This document shows positions 1 through 13,360 of a stretch of 64,000 nucleotides of DNA, piece after piece. The stretch is from Fragum whitleyi (lineage: Eukaryota > Mollusca > Bivalvia > Cardiida > Cardiidae): the NCBI GenBank assembly GCA_948146395.1, contig OX411543.1:49328517-49392516 (forward strand), in the 5' to 3' direction. The notes under the pieces are model-generated. The model was given only the letters and a program-made list of their open reading frames with translations, did no database searches and was not told the DNA's origin. How positions within the stretch are numbered: the first letter of the stretch is position 1; the number at the start of each line of letters is the position of its first letter. The translations under genes and the position numbers were made by a program.

Positions 1-99
1 TGTGATCATAGTGTGATGTATAAAGTGGCCACGGATTAAGTTTTATTTTGATATAAGTTATGATAGTAATGAAGGAAGTAAGGAGTCTTGAAATAACAA

Positions 100-530
100 G
101 TTTTATAATATGACCGACGTCGCCGGGGTGAAATAATCCCGTTTAATATTTTTGATATTATACGGGTGTTATTACACTAGTGGAATAACTATGCAAATGA
201 GCTCAGAGCAAATAGCAACGCTATATTGTAACCACGAAAATTACGTCATAATCTATGTTTTGTGACGTCATTTTGAAACGGCGTTTTATGTTTCGCGGAA
301 AATTGAAACGTTGAATTTCAAGAATTTTGACGATTTTTCGCTAAAATTCGGGTCATATTATAAACAGAATATAAAATTTGTGCTCATGAAATACAGAATT
401 TATAAAACTCGTCATCTAAAACAGATAAAAACTCGGCACAGCCTCGTTTTTATCTGTTTATAGAGGACTCGTTTAATAAATTTAGTATTCAATGACCACT
501 CATTTAATATCCTCTATTTGAAACACAGGG
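100..530 (+). mobile_element. MITE with TGACGTCA motifs, intergenic copy
   Basis: About 430 bases shared in inverted orientation with 36777-37198: TATTACACTAGTGGAATAAC, ATGCAAATGAGCTCAGAGC, CGCGGAAAATTGAAACG and a closing hairpin ACAGATAAAAAC/GTTTTTATCTGT. Confidence 0.85.
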
Positions 531-774
531 GTTTACAATTTTTTTTAAAAGGCGACGCATTACCGTGCGCGACGCCACTGCTTGAACGCCGCAAACAATA
601 GTTTTGACGATATCTAGGTCTCGTGGTATGGTAATACAATGTATAAGAATTAAAAAGACTTTCTTAGTTTTCAGCGTTTCAATATTCATGACAATCAGGG
701 TTATTATCGAAAAAAATCTTTTAACAATTTAGTTATAGGGCTTCATCAAAGGAACATCCCTTCAAAATGTATGC

Positions 775-890
775 TTAAGGTATTGAACCCGTAATATTTC
801 CGCAACGTTTCGGAATTTATGAACTTTAAAAGTGTCAACAGAGGTTTCCTAATGATTTCATTAGGAAACCTCGGTTAACATTGTGAAAGA
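775..890. mobile_element. Partial hairpin MITE (GGTAGTGGACC family)
   Basis: The left arm, AAGGTATTGAACCCGTAATA, and the central TTTCCTAATGATTTCATTAG hairpin are present; the right arm is cut off. Confidence 0.7.
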
Positions 891-1434
891 TGTGTTTAGC
901 GTTTCATCCATTCGCTGCATTAAAGAAATTGTGCATGAAAAAATAATAAACGGAAAAATTCTCCATCCAATTTCGACAATAACATTGTTTTGATTTCTGT
1001 CGGCAATATGTCTTGTGTTGTTAAAGTTTGATCGTCTGATGCCTGATTTTCTGTGCAAAAAATAATGAAACCCAATTGCATAAACCTTTATCATACGTCT
1101 TTACTGCAAGGTGATATCTACTCATTATCTGATTAGTGTTAATCGGTATTTATGTGTATTCTGGTAATTCCATACACCAAATGTTGAGTGATTCCCCGTA
1201 GACCATGAGGAAACAAACTGCAAATTACTCGCTGAGCCTTTTTGACATGTCATTCTCAAGAAGCACAGTTGTCTGACAAAACAATTTTCAGTAAAGAGTA
1301 GATTCAACCTCAATGGGCACTGCTGTTTTGTTAAGCTATTAACATCTGGATCTGTTTTTTATACTAATTTATTTTAGTTCGATTGCGACGAAAGCTTATG
1401 CTTATAGAATCGCTCTCGAACACTCAATCGTGAT

Positions 1435-1615
1435 GTTTTCGTGTCCCCGAAAGAGAGGCAGTGGTTTAAACACACTGCTACCCATTTTTACAGCTGGGTG
1501 AACTAGGGCTGGCTATTAAGTGTTTTGCCCATAAACACACCCCGTCGACAGTGGGGCTCGAACCACGGACCTCCAGGTCACGGGTCGAGTGCATTCACCA
1601 CTAGGCCACCGAGGC
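1435..1615 (-). mobile_element. SINE of a second family with tRNA head and conserved central domain
   Basis: Minus strand: GCCTCGGTGGCCTAGTGGTG (A box), GTGGTTCGAGCCCC (B box), then GGGCAAAACACTTAATAGCC and CACCCAGCTGTAAAAATGGG. The last phrase belongs to a central domain shared by SINEs of many invertebrates (family recall). Confidence 0.7.
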
Positions 1616-2639
1616 AGTCGGATCTGGGTTGACAGGATTGTTCTCATTTAGTAACACTAATGAACGTAAAAAACACCAAAAACGGGCAATATCAACTACA
1701 GTTTACTTTGGTATTTGAGTGAAATAGGTTTATCAATTGAATACCGACGAACGAAAGATTATCAACCGAAGACCAGTCCGCGACAACACTCAGACTTATC
1801 GTTCAGCCGGATACGATAGCGTTCTCGTAGTTCGCCGCTCACCGGCGAAGTTCACTTAACGGATTTTTTTCGCAAATTATACTTTGCTGGGCTAAGTTCT
1901 GACTAGACGCTTTGAATGCATAAAGCAATCGGTGGTTTAAGTTCAGCGCTTACAAGAGTGACGTTCAAGATATGTCGCTCGCCGAAAAATTGAAAACTGG
2001 ACACCGCGAGCGCATTCAGTATCCTACACGTAGGACTTGGCAACGTGCCAACGCACCAAAAAAGCATTTTATGAATGATTGCGGAATGAAATTGAATGAA
2101 TAAGAGGGCTAGGTTTTCAACGAACTGAAAGGGGCGCAATATATGGAGGTTAATGTCAATTTCACGATGTTACTTACTGAAATCCTAATGTTTTATGTAT
2201 CTGCCCACAAGCGTTAAGTTTACTATAAAAAGTAGTTCATATTGTTTCATTTTGATAATTCTACTACGGTAATCTTTTGTATAACCAAGTAGTTCTTGTT
2301 AAGTAATTCATTATGGCACGTGGCTGACCCAAAGGATATCGAACCGTTATGACCTTTGTCCGTTAAGGGATCTTTCATAAGATTAAAAAAACGAGAGTTT
2401 AGCCCGTAATGATAGGGAATAGAGTCGAACGAACGCAAAACAATCATTGTCGTGCGACAAAAAATCGCAAATTATATACCAATTACGAGAATGTGAAATA
2501 CGTTATGACAAGAAGGAAAAATTCGCATGCATGCAAAATTTTCATAGTAGCACGTTAAATACGTGTAAAAAACGTATAAATGCGGGAAAAAGACGTTTAC
2601 TAAACCAAACATGTGATCGACAAACATAATAAAACAATT

Positions 2640-2775
2640 TGATTAATTGTTATTATCATTATAGTAGTAGTCATAACAACAATCATAATAAATTCAATAA
2701 CAATTTAAATGAGATGATGATGATCATGATAATGATTATTATTATTATGATGATGATGATGATGACGACGAAAAC
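2640..2775. repeat. Imperfect ATG/ATT-type microsatellite
   Basis: Mixed (GAT)n and (ATT)n runs; any open frame here is low-complexity. Confidence 0.85.
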
Positions 2776-2842
2776 GCTAACGGTAAGAAATGACTTTGAT
2801 TTTTATGATTATGAATTTAGAACTACATCGAGTAACGCATTG

Positions 2843-4116
2843 TTAGCTCACCTGAGCACAAAGTGCTCAAGGTGAGCTATTGTGATCGTAGAATGTCCGT
2901 CGTCCGTCGTCAGTCGTGCGACGTGCGTCGTGCGTCGTCCGTCGTCCACAATTTCTTTAAACATCTATTCCTCCTAAACCAGTGGGCCAATCTTGATGAA
3001 ACTTGGCAGGGATGTTCCTTGGGTCAAGCTCTACCAAAGTTGTTCAAATAAATGAAATCCGCCCTTAACTTTTCCTTTACCCTTAACAAAAAGGGTGAAA
3101 ATATGAAAATCTTTCAAAATCTTCTCCTCTGAAACCAGAAGGCAGACAGCTTTTATATTTGGTATGTAGCATCACCTAGTGGACCTCTACCAAGTTTGTT
3201 CATATCAAGACCCTGGGGTCATATTTGGGCTTTGCCCGGGCCCAACCCTTTTTACATAGAATCAAAGAGCGAAAATCTTTAAAAATCTTCTTCTCTGAAA
3301 CCAGATGGCAGACAGCTTTCATATTTGGTATGTAGCATCACCTAGTGGGCCTCTACCAAGTTTGTTCATATCAAGACCCTTGGGTCATATTTGGGCTTTA
3401 CATGGGTGCATCCCTTTATCTCTTATGAGCACGAAGGGTAAAAAAATGAAAATCTTCAAAAATCTTCTTCTATGAAACCAGAAGGCAGACGGCTTTCATA
3501 TTTGGTATGTAGCATCATCTAGTAGACCTCTACCAAGTTTGTTCATATCAAGACCCTAGGATCATATTTGGGCTCCACCCGGGCGCAACCCTTTTTACAT
3601 AGAATCAAAGAGTGAAATTCTTTTAAAATCTTCTTTAATCGAAACCAGAGGGCACACTGCTTTCATTTTTGGTATGTAGTATCATCTAGTGGGCCCCTAC
3701 CAAGTTTGTTCATATCAAGACCCTTGGGTCATATTTGGGCTCCACCCGGGCGCATCCCTTTCAGATCATCTGAGCACGAAGGGTGAAAATAGGAAAACCT
3801 TCAAAAATCTTCTTTTTTGAAACCAGTAGGCAGACAGCTTTCATATTTTGTATGTAGCATCATCTTATGGACCTTTTCTAAGTTTGTTCATATCAAGACC
3901 CTGGGTTCACATTTGAGGTCCACCCGGGTGCATCCCTTTTTACATAGAATCAAAGAGCAAAAAGGCATATCTGTCTTGCTCTTTGCTGAAAACGTTCCAT
4001 GGTAGTGACCTTAGGCAATTATCTTCTTTTTGACATCTGCCTATCTAATTAATGTGATGTCCCAGGGGTCAAAGAGACTCAGGTTAGCGATCTAGGACCA
4101 TCTTGGTCCTCTTGTT
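2843..4116 (-). mobile_element. Complete tandem-repeat element with hairpins at both ends
   Basis: On the minus strand it starts ACAAGAG then hairpin AGGACC-aagat-GGTCCT. It has about five units of roughly 170 bases (landmark TTTGGTATGTAGCATC at 3151, 3318, 3490, 3665 and 3838), a GACG-rich microsatellite (2893-2945), hairpin GAGCAC-ttt-GTGCTC and the end GGTGAGCTAA. Small open frames inside are chance. Confidence 0.85.
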
Positions 4117-4408
4117 TTTATTCATTTGAGGCAAATTACCGTGGTATGGAAAGCAATTATTTTATGGTGATATTTATAACTTTCGCAATGGGATAAAAAA
4201 AGGTCTCAAAGTCAAAATCTTTCACAAAGACCATCGTTAATATATATTACAATTTTTATCCATTTCACTCATTATGCCATTTAAGACCTATTTTATTAAT
4301 ATCATTGTCTTACATGGTTGAACAGATCCTAGATGTCCACATTCATCCTAATGATATTTTCTTTAATTTCTTAGTATCAGCCAGTTTGTGCTTGCTTGGT
4401 TATCATAG

Positions 4409-4670
4409 GCCGCCGTTATAGCGCAGTTGATAGCGCGTAGAACTGTCAATCTAGATGTCCTGGGTTCGATCTCCGACGGCGGCACCCATCCTTTCCGACT
4501 ATTTGTCTTCCACCAATAGGCTGATAATCGTAGACCTATGTGAGATAGCAGCTAGAACCAAAGAAAGGAGGTAATGGTGGTACTAGTGTGAGAAATAACA
4601 GGAATCGATGTTAGGTACTACAGCCGCCGCGATATAACTGAAATAATGTTAAAAGCGGCGTTAAACCCCA
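4409..4670 (+). mobile_element. tRNA-headed SINE, full length
   Basis: The tRNA-like head has complementary acceptor ends GCCGCCG/CGGCGGC, an A box (TAGCGCAGTTGATAGCGCG) and a B box (GGTTCGATCTCC). The body reads TTGTCTTCCACCAATAGG and GCAGCTAGAACC, with the tail AAAAGCGGCGTTAAACCCC. The anticodon stem is mispaired, so it is not a working tRNA. Confidence 0.85.
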
Positions 4671-4914
4671 TGCAAACGAACAAGACAGCGGGCTACCAGT
4701 TTTAGACTGGTCCAAATATCGACTATCAAAATAGCTTAGAATAGGCTTTTCTGATATTGGGACAGGTCTATGCCGAGCAAGAAATAAGTTGGCCCTATAT
4801 ATACTGAACAACATAAACAACACATCACTTTTCAATGACAAATAATTTTACCCTGAAATCGATCAATTTACTGATATGACATTACTTTAGTTTTGCAGGC
4901 CACTAGGTACACAA

Positions 4915-5245
4915 TTATGATAAATATATAATACGTACTAAGTGCTTTGTATGGAAAAAAATATCTAACGAGGTTGGGAGAATTGATTATTGTCGAGGCT
5001 CTGCCGAGACAATTATCAATTCTCGCAACCGAGTTAGATATTTTTTCATACAATACACTTAGTACGTATTATATTTATCTTATAACCTCTTTTTGTCTTG
5101 TTTTCGGCGATGTTTCTAACTGAAATGCAAGTTTCTAAAAATAACTGCATGATATTATTGTTCTAAAAATAACTATGTGATATCATAAAAAATATCATAC
5201 GGGTTGTTATCATACAGATATTTGTATTGTTATAAGATAAAATTT
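4915..5245 (-). mobile_element. Palindromic MITE (ACGTACTTAGTG family), intergenic copy
   Basis: A near-perfect hairpin of about 145 bases centred near 5000 (TTGTCGAGGCTCTGCCGAGA) with ends AATACGTACT/AGTACGTATT, followed by a unique arm ending GTTATAAGATAAAA. Confidence 0.85.
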
Positions 5246-6142
5246 ATTCCTGAACTCAAACTCAGTTGAGTACAGTCACTTGAATGTGACAAACATGTTT
5301 TCTGTGCGTGCAACAGATCAAATGCATCTCACGAAAATAAAGTTGGTCAAGTATTACAGCAAATAAAGGTGGCAATGAAAAACAGTGTAGTCATTTATCA
5401 GATCAAGCAAAGTCTTCGAATTTGGCGGTAGCGAAAAATCGCATTTTGGAACGCCATCGAGAATAGTCATATTGAACTGATTCATTAAATCAAGGACACT
5501 TGCACCTGCCATGAGGGATCATAACTCGTCCATTGTAAGGTCAAAATATCGATTTTAACAGCTTTCAGTGCCATACTTTGGATGCTGACACGATTCGGAG
5601 GCTGCATTATAAGGTGATATGACCGGAAATTCTTACTCTCTCAGTCACAGTTTTTCAGATTTGAAAGGACTAGTGATGACAGTGAACCACAAAAATCTGA
5701 GCCTAGTATCGAATCCTTCGGTAGCTATAGCCATATGTAACACCCCATGAACAAGTCAATGTTATGCTATTAAGAACTTTCTTCGCGAACATCTTTTTTA
5801 AGTAATTCCAAGGTATAATCTTTCACCGACCGGACTTACCTCAAAATCGAGCACATCAAATACGGGATTGCAATGAGAGTCAAAAAAGAGCACGAAAACC
5901 CAAGGTTTTAAGTCAGATTGAGGTAGCACGCATAGCTAATGGATAGCCATATTGGGAGAAAGTCTTGATAAAAATTCAGATTTCCACGCGTCTGATATTC
6001 TTTTAGTGCAAATTTGCACATGGATTCACGCGCTAGTGACTTTTACTGAGCAATGGAAACCTACTCTAATTTCAAAATTTTGATATAAGGGGTTTTCGCC
6101 TTAATGAGTGTCTAACTCTCCAATGCCTATACAATGTCGTCC
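5246..6142. other. Intergenic stretch without recognisable features
   Basis: No long open frame, repeat family or RNA gene recognised; ordinary AT-rich DNA. Confidence 0.5.
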
Positions 6143-6300
6143 TTAATCGTAGAGCTATGTGGGATAGCAGCTGGAGGTTAGGAAAGGATGTAATGGTAGT
6201 ACTGGTGTGAGAAATACCAGGAATCCATTGTTAGGAGCTCCAGCCGCCGCGATATATCTGAAATAATATTAAAAGCGGCGTAAAACCCGATCCAATCCAT
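6143..6300 (+). mobile_element. SINE, 5' truncated
   Basis: Same body and tail as the 4409 SINE (GGGATAGCAGCTGGAGG ... AAAAGCGGCGTAAAACCC) without the tRNA head. Confidence 0.8.
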
Positions 6301-6584
6301 CAATCAACCTATATATGTCCCAAACGGATATACTGTGTTCCTACCCCTTCGATGTTAAGGTTAATTTCGGGGATGTTTTTCTAGTTAATTCTAGGTGTAA
6401 AATTCAAAATTCCTTGTTTTGATAATATCAATAGAACATGCTGATTACGGATTATGAATATCAACTAGGCGGGAATTTCGTTACGTAGCGTATCTAAGGT
6501 CAGCCGTCCGAAGACAGTTATCGGAATCAAGACAATTTTCTATTAAACCGCGATTCTCTACACTCCTAAATCTCTTCTTTCAAC

Positions 6585-7045
6585 ACTGAGATATGGAGAG
6601 AGATTTTTTCATGTCATGGAAGTGTGAAACTAAATAACCTTATTACAATGTATGAATGCGTGATGCGGCATCATGCATGAGTGTGATTAGGTTTTAACTT
6701 CATACCTCTGTGAGTTCGAAAAAATGCCTTCTTTAAATCGAATTAATAAAAATTGTTAGGTAACTGTGTAAAGATTTTGCTAAAAGGAGTAAGGTTTCTA
6801 ATGCTTTCAAAATTGTTTTCACAAAGAAATCAACGCATTGAAATGAATAAATCTTACATAGACACAGCTGGTTATAAAATATTCAAGAGATGAAGAGATT
6901 AATTGTTGATTTTATGGAGGTATGAAACCAAATCTAAATCACACTGTATGAATACGCAAAGCGGATTCATACATGAGTGTGATTAAGATTTTAGTTTCAT
7001 ACCTCCATGAAATCAACAAATAAGCTCTTCATATCTTATAATTTA
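6585..7045. mobile_element. Two neighbouring hairpin MITEs (GAGGTATGAAAC family)
   Basis: Two inverted-repeat units, 6588-6725 and 6890-7045: TTTTATGGAGGTATGAAACC opposite AGTTTCATACCTCCATGAAA, with AAGAGAT/ATCTCTT-type outer arms. Other copies are at 29460, 34490 and 45065. Confidence 0.7.
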
Positions 7046-7663
7046 GTAGAATCAAGTAAAATTGTTAAGAATATTTTCCCAAATAAGATCGATTTGGAAT
7101 GGACTACTCAAGTTGTGCGCAAGCTTACAAGAGAAGTGCGTGCTCAAAATTGATTTCATTGAGGAATAAAGCCAATTTTGCGACCAATCAGAATGCCTAA
7201 AATTTGATGGCCACAACTTAAATAAATTATTTCAGGATATATTCTAACACATAGAAGCAGATTTCACCTCAATTCATAATCCGAAAACCGGGTATGCGGA
7301 ATAAGAAATCCTCAGGGGTTACGAAACCCACTCCAAATTTCATGTCAAGTGTAGCATACCATGAAATTAAGCGGACAAAATTGACACGACCTGAAAAACT
7401 ATTGACCTTGACACGTTCTTGGATTATATACAAATCAAAATTTGACAAGTATCACATTTTGGGAATGAGATTATCCGAGTAATGTCCGTGATTCACCATT
7501 CAAACTATATGCCGTGATTCTGAAACGTTGATTAGATGACAAAATTACATTCCAAAAGCCGATATGGGTAAAAAAAAAATAGAAGTATAACAGCATATGG
7601 AACTTAAAAGTAGCAATAAATAAATAAGTAGGCTACTGGTTAACAGCATAGGTTTTTGTTGGA

Positions 7664-7667
7664 GCTT

Positions 7668-7702
<35 letters not shown>
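7664..7702. repeat. (GTT)n microsatellite
   Basis: Eleven to twelve near-perfect GTT repeats. Confidence 0.9.
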
Positions 7703-7703
<1 letters not shown>

Positions 7704-9916
7704 GTAAAAACGAAACTAGCATCTTATAAGTCAACCGTGGTATTTGAAAATGCGGGAGAATGCGGTATAGGCAGGAGTAGGGATGTACTGAACAGCAATT
7801 CAAAAAGCGTGAGATAACGGTATTGGAAAAAATAGTTGACCTGTCACCCATTATTTTTCGTTACCTATCGGCATTATCCCCGAAATAATTTTCAGAATTT
7901 AACTTTGAAATCAAATAAAATAATGCAGTGTTGTAAGTGGGCCCGTAGCACAATGGTCTTAACCGCTAGATAACAGGTTTCAATGAACTGACAGACCCGG
8001 TGCGAAAACGCACGCAGTTGCATAAAGTGTTTTTTTCCCAAATTGTTTTAACATTGATTTTATGAATTTTAAATGAAGGATAAATTTATGGCCTCTTTAG
8101 TTTCTTAATATAATATTTTGTTTTGATTTTTTTTCTTTATCAAATATCACATTTCTTCGAGTTTCATTTATAAGATGTTGTTATCTATGCAAACTGAGAT
8201 CACGGTTTTTTTTTTGTTTTTTTTTTTTTTTTTTTTTTACTTTTTGCCTTTTTTTTCTCAGACGCAGCGACTGAATTGAATTATCTTCTGTCGATCATGA
8301 GATTAAATGCTTATGATATTATTACTATTTTTGCTCTTGTACGTTTCATTGCTTGTCGTTAGTTCTGTTAATTCTTTTTTTCCTTGTTGTTTATCCCATT
8401 TTTCATTTAATTTTCCCCAATAGACCATCAGACATAGACAGAATTCGAGAAAAGAGTAATGTGACAAATTCATCCCGTACTTTTCTAAAACCCATTTTGT
8501 GTTATGCGTAGACTATTGAGAAATAGGAAATTGATGCAGACGATCAAACGGAAAACCTACACAAAACGATGAACAAGATTAAGTAAACTGTGCTGTGTTT
8601 TTTATATATATATATTTTTTTTCATATGATCCAAATAGTCGTAAAAGTAACATCATATGAAAAAAGTAAATACGAGGGGGAGTTTCGATCTTCGGAACTC
8701 TGCATTGCAAAATCTCTGACCTTGCACCTATAGCTTCATCTGGTCACTTATATCAACAGGGTATATTTTGTTATTTAAGAGTAACGTTCATGTATTTTAA
8801 TCTATATAAGGAAGTGGGTTCCAAATATCAATGAAGGTCAACAGCAATATGAAATAAGCGACAGGTCAATAATGTCTCACAATACCTTTTTTACAAATGT
8901 AATCCCCTAGGGTAAGTTCATATCGGACTCGGTTTCGACCCGAGTTAACCGGGTTTCCATCAGAACGGCCTCGGTTTCGACACTAGTGATGTCATTGTAA
9001 CCTTTCAACCTCGACGCTTCTGATCCTGGGTCCGGCCGGTGTTACTTGGGTTCCAAAATGGCGTCGAAAATAGTGCAAAACAATTCGATCACAAAAAATA
9101 AATTTTCTCTATAACTTTAAACAACTAATACTTTTTTCTTATTTTATATAGTATTTTGCACGAGTTTATCACATTTCTTAATGGGATAACGATATTTCAT
9201 GGTAAATTAATTATTGTAGCGGTAAATATGAAGTTTGTTTACTACCACCAGTGGGTAACTCCGTTCACATGAATGTCTTTTCTGCGCATGCATATTACAG
9301 TTAATTTTAGATTATTACATCATCTCACGCGTCTCCCGGGCTGCCATTTGAATTTCCCCCTATATACGGATAGAGTAAAGACCTCGTCATGAAAACTACC
9401 TTTTTCGCTCCCTATCAATATTCGCTGCTTTTTACCGTAATAATGTGAATTTCCTCATCACGAAGTCGGTTTGGAAAGCATGTTACTTTAACGCCATGAC
9501 AAATAACGTTTGCCTGTGTCATGTCAAAAAAAAAAAAAAAAAAAAAAAATGGGAAAAACGCCATTTATTTGGCTTTCTTTGATCTTTCAGTATAGTGAGA
9601 GAATGTGGCAACAAAAATGCACTGGTCCAAGTTTATTTTTATCAAACTCGTCCAAAGACTGTTATGAACATTCCAATAGCGTTGTTTGCCTAAAGTTTTA
9701 GAGAAAAAAAAGTATTTTTTTTAATTATTCTTAAAAAATCCTGCTTTTTGACGGTTTCCTGGTTTATTTCTTAATTAAGTGTTCAGAGCTCGAGATTATA
9801 GAAATATCTTTTTCTGTTCAACATAGAATTACTCAAATTAAGAATACAACTAATTTAAATGTGACTTTATAAAAATATAAAGATAATATTGATAATTTGT
9901 AAATTATAACCACTTA
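7703..9916. other. Intergenic stretch, mostly low-complexity
   Basis: AT-rich with homopolymers (8202-8252, 9526-9549). A relatively GC-rich patch at 8925-9065 includes a start-like CCAAAATGGCG, but the frame closes after 18 codons. Confidence 0.5.
8202..8252. repeat. Poly-T low-complexity tract
   Basis: Long T run with single interruptions. Confidence 0.85.
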
Positions 9917-11451
9917 TTAAGGTGGAAGAGGACATTATCGTTTTTTGAGAAAAGTGCACATATATTGGTATCTATGGAAACGTTGTGTTAACGCGATCCC
10001 AACGGTGTATGTTTTTTAACGTTCAATTTTAGAATTTACGTAACCATGACGTCGTTAAAATGACGGTTTCGCGCGTTTTTCACAAATGACCCTACGCTTT
10101 CTTAAACGCTTACCCTGGTCGTATTTTAGGTGATTCAAATCAATGGAATACACCAAAATGAAGTTGAATGAATTGGGAACATTGGCGTGCAATTAGAACA
10201 TTGTTATATTTAAAGATAGATACACGAGATTGAATTAAAGTTAAATTTTTTCATTTTGGCGGCCCGAAAAAATAGCTTTTCAAACATATTTTTTACAAAA
10301 ATGGCCCGATGAATTTTTTTTGAAATTTAATAAATTTTAAAATTTGGTCCAGCTTCCTTTTCATATGCTCGCATCTTTTTGTGACATTTCACCGTACGGG
10401 ATTTCTACAATTGGGGATCAAGGTTTATTTACCTTACGTCGAATGTTGGGAAAAGACAAACGCGGTACGTCATAAAATTCGCTAAATTCTTTTTACAGAC
10501 TTCACAAAAAGTATTTATTCGATTTCTATATTTAGAAAAATCAAATGCGGAAAAGATTTTTCGTTTTTCATAAACATGCATAGAGGTTTTCCCATTTTAT
10601 TTGAAATCTTACCACTGCACCCTAAAATAGTCTTTGAACGTGCTAAGTAATGGTAACGTCATAACGTCGAGCTTGTGTAATAAACTTACAAAAGTCATTT
10701 TCATCTATAGCGACGTCGACGTAAAACTTATTGAAGTCACCGATCGGCAACACTTTTGGTAGGTAAATTCACGTATACCGCAAAGTTCTCGGTGTATCGG
10801 AATAAAATTTTGAGGGCCCTTTCCTCAAAAACCTTTAAACATGTCTGTGAATTTTTATCTTTTTACTCCAATAGATCGCAAAAACATTCGAATAAACATA
10901 GGAAAATATAAGTTGCAATTCAAACGTCAAAGTCAAAGTTTTAACGTCAAAATGACAAACTTTAAATCCGGATTATAAAAAAATCAGCACGGTGAAAGCT
11001 TTTCAAACTTTTCCTGTTTATCGCACTAGAATTGTAGAAAAAATTGAACAAATTTCATCGGGCCAATTTTTAAAATTTTGAATTTTTAAATTTTGTTAAA
11101 AGTGAGATTTTTTAACAGAAAAAAGTCAATATTGATTTGAAGCAACTCATTTTTCTATATTAAGTTACACAAGATTTAATATAGCATTTGCGTTTTGATC
11201 ATTCATTAAGTTTCATTTTGGTACACTTTTCTGAACAAAAACGTCTTAAATTAAATCGCACAGCTCATTTAAATTGGGATAGGGTAGTTTGTAGAAAGCG
11301 CGCCATTTTCTCGACGTCATAGTAACGTAATTTCCAAATTAAAAATGAAAAAAATATACGCCGTTGAGATCACACTAACTCGGAGTTTATATATATATAC
11401 CAAAAATTAATCACTTATCTCGAAAAACGCTATTGTCCTCTTCAATCTTAA
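9917..11451. mobile_element. Non-autonomous DNA transposon, 1.5 kb, about 50-base inverted termini
   Basis: The left end TTAAGGTGGAAGAGGACATT and the inverted right end TTAAGATTGAAGAGGACAAT continue matching through CGTTTTTTGAGAAAAGTG / CGTTTTTCGAGATAAGTG. TTAA (or TA) flanks both ends. Inside is AT-rich with no recognisable transposase. A piece of 10190-10390 recurs at 22625-22790. Confidence 0.8.
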
Positions 11452-13360
11452 TATAATCTTTGTTCATGTAGTATTATATTTTTGATGACAGAATGACAGT
11501 TTAAAGCTGCCCTTTCACAGATTGAGAAAATGGGAAATTTTAAAATTTTCGTAAAATCAATAGGAAGTAACGATCTCATCATGTTGAAGCAATTGAAATA
11601 ATAAGGTTCAATCTGGGTGTGCATGGAAAGAAAGTTCGATATTCCTGAATTTAGCGAAATTCATTCTGAAAAATAAAGCAACTACTAACGCCTAAAAAAT
11701 AATTATTCAATTTCGAGCCAACTATTTACAAATGTGTACTCATCATTTCTGTCTTATTCAATTAAAGATTAAGGTACAAGTATTTGGCAGCTGGAAATTT
11801 CATATCATTACAAGCAAAAATAAAAGATAATTCGCGAAAAAGAACGATTTTGAAATTTATAGATAGGAAATTTAAAGACTGGGTCCCTTACTGATCTTGC
11901 CACTTCAAAAAATTATTTTTCAAAATTATTGAAATATGTTGTTTTTAGTGCCAATGAAATTGTGCCATTCATTTCAAAACATCTAAATATAAACACATTT
12001 CCAAATCCAAAAACAAGTTTTGTATGTTTCAATGAAAAACTGTGAAAAGCACCTTTAAATCTCAAGTAAAAGTTTAATAAAATCCATTATTGAGCATGAG
12101 AAGAGTTTAATTATTTTGGGCATAGATGGCGAGCTCATAGGAAATTTTTAGATATTTCTATTGTTGCATACGGCAGCTCGGGAACCATATTGTGCTAGTA
12201 TATAAGTCGATGGGTCAGCGCAATAGGCACCAACCATAGTTTTGCGTTATGCCCTGGAAGTAGAGTAGTCTGCAGTATCAAGATCATATGTTTACTGAAT
12301 TTTGGTATTTTCAATTTGATGGCAAGCCCAAAATCTCTATGATTTATTCATGAATGAACCTTATTTTTACCCTTGTCTAAATAAATGACAAGCCAATGCT
12401 GACTTCTTGGGAATCCGTAATATGCCAGCGAGAAACAGTCTACATATACCTAGCATGATTGACAGATGGCCACTAAACAGAAATTCGTTCACGGAAAAAA
12501 ATTAGTTCATGCCTCAAAGTATTCGCGCCAATGTCATTTGAAGATTCGATCGATCAATAATTAAGAGTTTAGAAAATAATGACGTTTCATTAAATGAGTG
12601 TATAAATGGGTTATCAAATTTTGTATATAATAGTTGTTTGAACAATTTTGGTAAAAAAATATATAAAAATAAAAACTCTTTTAAAAGTAACAAAAAACCT
12701 GAATGGTTTAACCAAATTTGCCAGCAGGCAAAAATCAATTTTTGAAAACCAAACAAAAATACAAAAGAGATAAGTCGCAAATAAATCTGACTAATTTCTA
12801 ATGTATAGAAGTTCTTATAAAAAAAACGCGAAAAAAAGAAAAACAGAAATATTTTAGGAAACAAAAGGGTATTATAGCAAATCTAAGCAAAACCAACGCT
12901 AGAAATTTCTGGAAAATTATTAATGAAGCTAAATCGGCTAGTGATCAAAGTTCGATATTGAGAAAAGATGAGTTTTTTTAGTATTTTTCAAATCTATCGA
13001 ACAATACTTTTTCTACTTTCAATATCAATAATGTAGCCACGCCCACTAGTAACGTGACTTATTTGGACGCACTAGACAAACCTTTTACACAAGAGGAAAT
13101 TAGCAAAGTTATTTCTTCGTTACAAAGAAATAAAAGTCCGGGTATTGATAATATTCCTGTAGACTTTTTCATTGACGCTAAAGATTTCATTTCTCCCTAC
13201 CTTTGAAGAATTGTTAACATTATTTATGAATCGGGTTCATATCTTGAGTCATGGACGAAAGGGGTCTTGGTGCCCATTCATAAAAAGGGTAGCAAAACCG
13301 ACCCAGGCAACTATAGAGGGATAACGCTAGTAAATACTTTAGCTAAAATATTTTCAGTGT

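Noticed and set aside
4409..4482. tRNA gene
   Set aside because: A and B boxes and acceptor ends are present, but the anticodon stem is mispaired and the sequence continues into the SINE body repeated elsewhere in the window.
8925..9180. First exon or CpG-rich start (CCAAAATGGCG...)
   Set aside because: The frame ends after 18 codons, no downstream exon was found, and no clear donor is in frame.
12514..12864. 116-residue minus-strand frame rich in Phe/Leu
   Set aside because: Antisense of the LINE segment encoding NKKPEWFNQ; AT-rich chance frame.
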